Assembly: GCF_001667505.1 (NCBI RefSeq)
Contig: NZ_LZHZ01000054.1
Location: 62,001-126,000 of the forward strand
Length of the DNA stretch: 64,000 bases
Direction of reading: 5' to 3'
From: Mycobacterium sp. ACS1612
GTDB lineage: Bacteria; Actinomycetota; Actinomycetes; Mycobacteriales; Mycobacteriaceae
A program made the translations under genes and the position numbers. A model generated the notes under the pieces. That model made no database searches, had not been told where the DNA came from, and worked only from the letters and a program-made list of their open reading frames with translations. Below, piece by piece: positions 60,349 to 64,000 of the stretch; the first letter of the stretch is position 1; every line of letters begins with the position of its first letter.

Positions 60349-61989
60349 ATGACGAGCGTTTCCGAGCAGAAGGCTGAAGCGGCCGCCGAGCACGAGATCG
60401 ACATTCACACGACCGCCGGCAAGCTGGCCGATCTGCGCAGGCGGACCGAAGAGACCCTGCATCCAGTCGGCGAGGCCGCCGTCGAGAAGACGCACGCCAA
60501 GGGCAAGCTGACCGCGCGGGAACGCATCCTGGCGCTGCTGGACGAGGATTCGTTCGTCGAACTCGACGCGCTGGCGCGGCACCGCAGCACCAACTTCGGC
60601 CTGCAGGACAAGCGCCCGCTCGGCGACGGTGTGGTGACCGGGTACGGCACCATCGACGGCCGCGAGGTCTGCATCTTCAGCCAGGACGCAACGGTGTTCG
60701 GCGGCAGCCTCGGCGAGGTGTACGGCGAAAAGATCGTCAAGGTTCAGGAACTCGCGATCAAGACCGGCAGACCGTTGATCGGCATCAACGACGGCGCGGG
60801 CGCTCGGATCCAGGAGGGCGTCGTCTCGCTCGGCCTGTACAGCCGCATCTTCCGCAACAACATCATGGCGTCGGGCGTGATCCCGCAGATCTCGCTGATC
60901 ATGGGTGCCGCGGCCGGCGGGCATGTGTACTCCCCCGCGCTGACCGACTTCGTCATCATGGTCGACCAGACCAGCCAGATGTTCATCACCGGCCCCGACG
61001 TGATCAAGACCGTCACCGGCGAGGACGTCACCATGGAGGAGCTCGGCGGCGCGCACACCCACATGGCCAAGTCGGGCACCGCGCACTACGTCGCCTCGGG
61101 TGAGCAGGACGCGTTCGACTACGTGCGAGACCTGCTGAGCTACCTGCCGTCGAACAACTACGCCGATCCGCCGCGCTACCCGGCTGCGGTGCCGACGGGC
61201 GCCATCGAGGACAACCTGACCGACGAGGACGTCGAGCTGGACACGCTGATTCCGGATTCGCCGAACCAGCCCTACGACATGCACGAGGTGATCACCCGCA
61301 TCCTGGACGACGACGAGTTCCTCGAGGTGCAGGCCGGCTACGCCACCAACATCGTGGTCGGCTTCGGCCGGGTCGAGGGACGCACGGTCGGCATCGTCGC
61401 CAACCAGCCCACCCAGTTCGCGGGCTGCCTGGACATCAACGCGTCGGAGAAGGCCGCCAGGTTCATCCGCACCTGCGACTGCTTCAACATCCCGATCGTG
61501 TTGCTGGTGGATGTGCCGGGCTTCTTGCCGGGCACCGACCAGGAGTACAACGGCATCATCCGCCGCGGCGCCAAGCTGCTGTACGCGTACGGCGAGGCTA
61601 CGGTCGCGAAGGTCACCGTCATCACCCGCAAGTCCTACGGCGGCGCGTACTGCGTGATGGGATCGAAGGACATGGGCGCCGACGTCGTGGTGGCCTGGCC
61701 GACTGCACAGATCGCGGTGATGGGCGCCTCGGGTGCCGTCGGGTTCGTGTACCGCCAGCAGCTGACCGAGGCCGCCAAGAACGGCGAGGACGTCGATGCG
61801 TTGCGGCTCAAACTGCAGCAGGACTACGAGGACACCTTGGTCAACCCGTACATCGCGGCCGAGCGTGGTTACGTCGACGCGGTGATCCCGCCGTCGCACA
61901 CCCGCGGGTATGTGGCCACGGCGCTGCGGTTGTTGGAGCGCAAGATCACCCAGATTCCGCCGAAGAAGCACGGGAACATTCCACTGTGA
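60349..61989 (+). CDS. accD5: Acyl-CoA carboxylase carboxyltransferase beta subunit AccD5
   Basis: AccD5 carboxylates propionyl-CoA and acetyl-CoA, supplying methylmalonyl-CoA and malonyl-CoA for lipid and mycolate synthesis with AccA3 and AccE5. The 546-residue protein has the two crotonase-like halves of carboxyltransferases: GINDGAGARIQEGV and MGAAAGGHVYSPAL in the first, VDVPGFLPGTDQEYNGIIRRG and KSYGGAYCVMGSKDMGAD in the second. Length agrees with the mycobacterial enzyme (548). Its biotin carrier partner is modified by BirA, which lies at the other side of the island. Confidence 0.97.
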   Translation: MTSVSEQKAEAAAEHEIDIHTTAGKLADLRRRTEETLHPVGEAAVEKTHAKGKLTARERILALLDEDSFVELDALARHRSTNFGLQDKRPLGDGVVTGYGTIDGREVCIFSQDATVFGGSLGEVYGEKIVKVQELAIKTGRPLIGINDGAGARIQEGVVSLGLYSRIFRNNIMASGVIPQISLIMGAAAGGHVYSPALTDFVIMVDQTSQMFITGPDVIKTVTGEDVTMEELGGAHTHMAKSGTAHYVASGEQDAFDYVRDLLSYLPSNNYADPPRYPAAVPTGAIEDNLTDEDVELDTLIPDSPNQPYDMHEVITRILDDDEFLEVQAGYATNIVVGFGRVEGRTVGIVANQPTQFAGCLDINASEKAARFIRTCDCFNIPIVLLVDVPGFLPGTDQEYNGIIRRGAKLLYAYGEATVAKVTVITRKSYGGAYCVMGSKDMGADVVVAWPTAQIAVMGASGAVGFVYRQQLTEAAKNGEDVDALRLKLQQDYEDTLVNPYIAAERGYVDAVIPPSHTRGYVATALRLLERKITQIPPKKHGNIPL

Positions 61990-62042
61990 GCGGCCGAGTG
62001 CAGTTCGCGAAGCGAACGTGACGAGAGAGCGAACCGACAGCC

Positions 62043-62288
62043 ATGAGTATTGAAGAGCAGGTCGTCGATCCGCACGCCCACGAGGCGCACATCAAGGTCG
62101 TCAAGGGCGAGCCGACCGAGGAAGAGTTGGCCGCGGTGATCGCCGTGTTCGCCGCGGCCTCGGGCACGCCTGAGCAGCCACGCGAACAAGAGCAGAATCT
62201 CTGGGGCCATCCGGTGGACCGACTCCGCTACAACGTCTTCAGTTGGCAGCGGGTGACGCTGCTGGAGCGGACGCACATGCGCAAATGA
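62043..62288 (+). CDS. accE5: Acyl-CoA carboxylase epsilon subunit
   Basis: The 81-residue subunit has the family core IKVVKGEPTEEELAAVIAVF and the C-terminal WGHPVDRLR and SWQRVTLLERTHMR-like helix. The epsilon subunit joins the AccA3 and AccD5 rings and raises activity. It lacks the longer N-terminal extension of the M. tuberculosis protein. A GTTCGC/GCGAAC hairpin (62003-62017) lies in the 53-base gap after accD5. Its stop overlaps the maf start (ATGA). Confidence 0.9.
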   Translation: MSIEEQVVDPHAHEAHIKVVKGEPTEEELAAVIAVFAAASGTPEQPREQEQNLWGHPVDRLRYNVFSWQRVTLLERTHMRK

Positions 62289-62929
62289 CCCGGCTGGTGC
62301 TTGCGTCGGCCTCGCCCGGTCGTCGTAAGGTGCTGCGCCAGGCGGGAATCGATCCGCTTGTCATCGTCTCGGGTGTGGACGAGGACGCGGTGATCGCCGG
62401 GTTGGACCCCGAGGCCACCCCCGGCGACGTCACCACCGCGTTGGCGGCGGCGAAAGCCGACGCGGTCGCCCATGCCCTCGATCCAGCCGTGGCGGCGGAT
62501 TGCGTTGTAGTGGGCTGTGATTCGATGCTGTACCGCGACGGCAGGCTGATGGGTAAACCGGCTACGGCGGCAGACGCGTTGGACGGCTGGCGGCAGATGG
62601 CCGGAACGGCCGGCCAGTTGTACACCGGGCATTGCGTTATCCGCTTGCGCGACAACGCGATCACCTATCGCGCCGCCGATGCGACGCGCACCACTGTCAA
62701 CTTCGGCGTCCCCTCCCCCGACGACCTCGATGCGTACGTCGCGCGGGGCGAACCGCTGGCGGTGGCGGGCGGATTCACCATCGACGGACTCGGCGGCTGG
62801 TTCGTCGACGGGGTGGACGGCGACCCGTCGGCGGTGATCGGCATCGGTCTGCCGTTGACGCGCCGACTGCTGGCGCTGGCCGGGCTGTCGATTCGCGACC
62901 TGTGGGCCGCCAACCCGGTCACCCTTTAG
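62285..62929 (+). CDS. Maf-like nucleoside triphosphate pyrophosphatase
   Basis: Maf proteins hydrolyse non-canonical or pyrimidine nucleotides and are linked to septum inhibition. The 214-residue protein has the signature LVLASASPGRRKVLRQAG, VVGCDSMLY, and GKPATAADALD at the active site, followed by AGGFTIDGLGGWFVDGVDGD. The ATG at 62285 overlaps the accE5 stop, so accD5-accE5-maf form one unit as in M. tuberculosis (Rv3280-Rv3282). Confidence 0.94.
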   Translation: MTRLVLASASPGRRKVLRQAGIDPLVIVSGVDEDAVIAGLDPEATPGDVTTALAAAKADAVAHALDPAVAADCVVVGCDSMLYRDGRLMGKPATAADALDGWRQMAGTAGQLYTGHCVIRLRDNAITYRAADATRTTVNFGVPSPDDLDAYVARGEPLAVAGGFTIDGLGGWFVDGVDGDPSAVIGIGLPLTRRLLALAGLSIRDLWAANPVTL

Positions 62930-62989
62930 CGCGAGACTGCAGTTGTCGCGCGCCGCCTCGAACTACCGCGCGATAACGGCAGTTTCGCG
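62930..62989. terminator. Long bidirectional hairpin between maf and the epimerase
   Basis: Arms at 62930-62952 (starting CGCGAGACTGC) and 62967-62989 (starting CGCGCGATAAC) pair over 23 bases with three mismatches, two of which are G-U compatible in RNA. The loop is 14 bases. It fills the gap between two convergent genes, as expected of a bidirectional terminator. Confidence 0.7.
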
Positions 62990-62990
62990 G

Positions 62991-63971
62991 CTACATCAGG
63001 TCGTTGGCGGGCACCAGGTCGCGGTTTTCGCGGTACCACGCCACCGTGCGTTCCAGGCCCTCGTCGAGTCCGACCACCGGTGACCATCCCAGCGCGCGCA
63101 TCTTCGAGATGTCCGGACACCGCCGCTTGGTGCCGCCCTGGTGCAGCGCGCCGGGCCGAATGTCCAAGTCGATACCGACGATCTTGCCGATGCGCGCGGC
63201 GAGTTCGCGGATGGTGAGCTCCTCATCGCTGCCGATGTGGTAGATCTCGCGGTGCCCGCCCTTTTCGTACATCGTCAGAATGCCTTCGACGACGTCGTCC
63301 ACATAACAGAACGACCGCGTCTCGGTGCCGTCGCCCTGAATCGGGAACGTCCCGTCGCCGGTCTCCTGACACGCCAGCGCCCGCAGAATGAACTGCGGCT
63401 CCACATGCTTCCAGCCCATGTTGGGCCCAAACACGTTGTGCGGCCGGAAAACCTGCACTTGACGGTAGTGGTCCTGGCCGTAGTTGAACGCGATCAGCTC
63501 GCTGACGATCTTGCCGCCGCCGTAGGAATATCTCGGGTTGAGGCTGTCGGGCAGCATCAGCGGAACGGTCTCCGGCGTCGGTATCACCGGCGGCGTCTGA
63601 TACACCTCGGCTGTCGACGCCACCACCAGATCGGGCACGCCGACATTGCGGCCCGCGTTGGCGACCGCCAACATGCCGAGCATGCCCACCTCGAGCACGA
63701 GTTCCGGCTTCTTGTAGAAGTTTTCGGTGCCGTTGACGGCGGCCAGGTGCATGACGACCTCGGCGCCCTTGAACGCCTTCTCCAGCGCATCCTGGTCGCG
63801 CACGTCGCACGTGAAAAGCTCGACGTCCGAAGCGACTTCGGCGAATCGGCTGGCGTCGCCGCGCACCATGTTGTCGACGACCGCAACATCCCACCCGTCG
63901 CGCACCAGACGCTTGACCAGGTAGGCACCGATGAAACCGCCACCGCCGGTGACGACTACGCGCTCAGCCAT
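62991..63971 (-). CDS. NAD-dependent sugar-nucleotide epimerase/dehydratase (extended SDR)
   Basis: The 326-residue protein has the NAD motif VVVTGGGGFIGAYLVKRL, DVRDQDALEKAF, HLAAVNGTENFYKKP, ASTAEVYQTPP and the catalytic RYSYGGGKIVSELIA (YxxxK variant, Tyr-Gly-Gly-Gly-Lys). PHNVFGPNMGWKHVEP and FCYVDDVVEGI bind the nucleotide sugar. It probably epimerises or dehydrates an NDP-sugar, for example for envelope or island polysaccharide. The exact substrate is unknown. The ATG at 63971 is 29 bases from the window's end, so its operon context upstream is not visible. Confidence 0.88.
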   Translation of the reverse strand: MAERVVVTGGGGFIGAYLVKRLVRDGWDVAVVDNMVRGDASRFAEVASDVELFTCDVRDQDALEKAFKGAEVVMHLAAVNGTENFYKKPELVLEVGMLGMLAVANAGRNVGVPDLVVASTAEVYQTPPVIPTPETVPLMLPDSLNPRYSYGGGKIVSELIAFNYGQDHYRQVQVFRPHNVFGPNMGWKHVEPQFILRALACQETGDGTFPIQGDGTETRSFCYVDDVVEGILTMYEKGGHREIYHIGSDEELTIRELAARIGKIVGIDLDIRPGALHQGGTKRRCPDISKMRALGWSPVVGLDEGLERTVAWYRENRDLVPANDLM

Positions 63972-64000
63972 CGATCGGCGCCCATCCGCTGCGGCCGACC

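Overview
The window is high-GC, actinobacterial DNA. Gene content and order match the mycobacterial chromosome from tmk-sahH through alkB-rubA-rubB, manA-pmmA, whiB2, fbiA-fbiB, manB-wbbL-rmlD, an LCP ligase, fadE25, purE-purK and birA to accD5-accE5-maf. This is the Rv3247c to Rv3282 block of M. tuberculosis (compared from memory). The accessory content and the polysaccharide locus suggest an environmental, fast-growing Mycobacterium/Mycolicibacterium. The species cannot be named from the sequence.

Positions 1-35,300 are mostly the conserved core. They cover S-adenosylhomocysteine recycling (sahH), alkane hydroxylation (alkB with two rubredoxins and a TetR regulator in 4-bp-overlapping reading frames), an amino-acid permease, and GDP-mannose supply (manA, pmmA, manB). 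They also cover the division regulator whiB2, coenzyme F420 synthesis (fbiA, fbiB), the rhamnosyl linker of arabinogalactan (wbbL, rmlD, LCP ligase), acyl-CoA dehydrogenases, purine synthesis (purE, purK) and birA. Differences from M. tuberculosis include a 1.4-kb insertion between tmk and sahH (a secreted hemophore-like protein and an N-terminally truncated ECF sigma factor beside a SoxR-like palindrome). A decayed multicopper oxidase/cupin pair also sits at 27.0-28.1 kb, where M. tuberculosis carries other genes.

Positions 35,300-60,300 separate birA from accD5, which are neighbours in M. tuberculosis. This roughly 25-kb island looks like a complete Wzx/Wzy-type exopolysaccharide or capsule locus. 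It has a polyprenyl-phosphate sugar-1-phosphate transferase, three GT4-type glycosyltransferases, a hexapeptide acyltransferase, a Wzx-like flippase and a Wzy-like polymerase. It also has two Wzz-type chain-length proteins (one fused to a BY-kinase-like domain), an OafA-type acyltransferase, a GQSN-type carbohydrate esterase and an antigen-85-like membrane esterase. A frameshifted glycoside hydrolase with an LGFP-like tail, two methyltransferases and a degenerate alkaline-phosphatase-fold protein complete it. Most unusual are four paralogous LIP-family alpha/beta-hydrolases. Three of them are interleaved with the Wzz and acyltransferase genes in a tightly overlapping operon, and one has lost its catalytic Ser and His. 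The wzz/kinase operon and the divergent polymerase share a promoter region with a near-perfect 26-bp palindrome.

Positions 60,300-64,000 return to the core: accD5, accE5 and maf (acyl-CoA carboxylase and nucleotide house-cleaning), a strong bidirectional hairpin, then a sugar-nucleotide epimerase on the other strand. No rRNA, tRNA, CRISPR array, transposase or phage gene was recognised.
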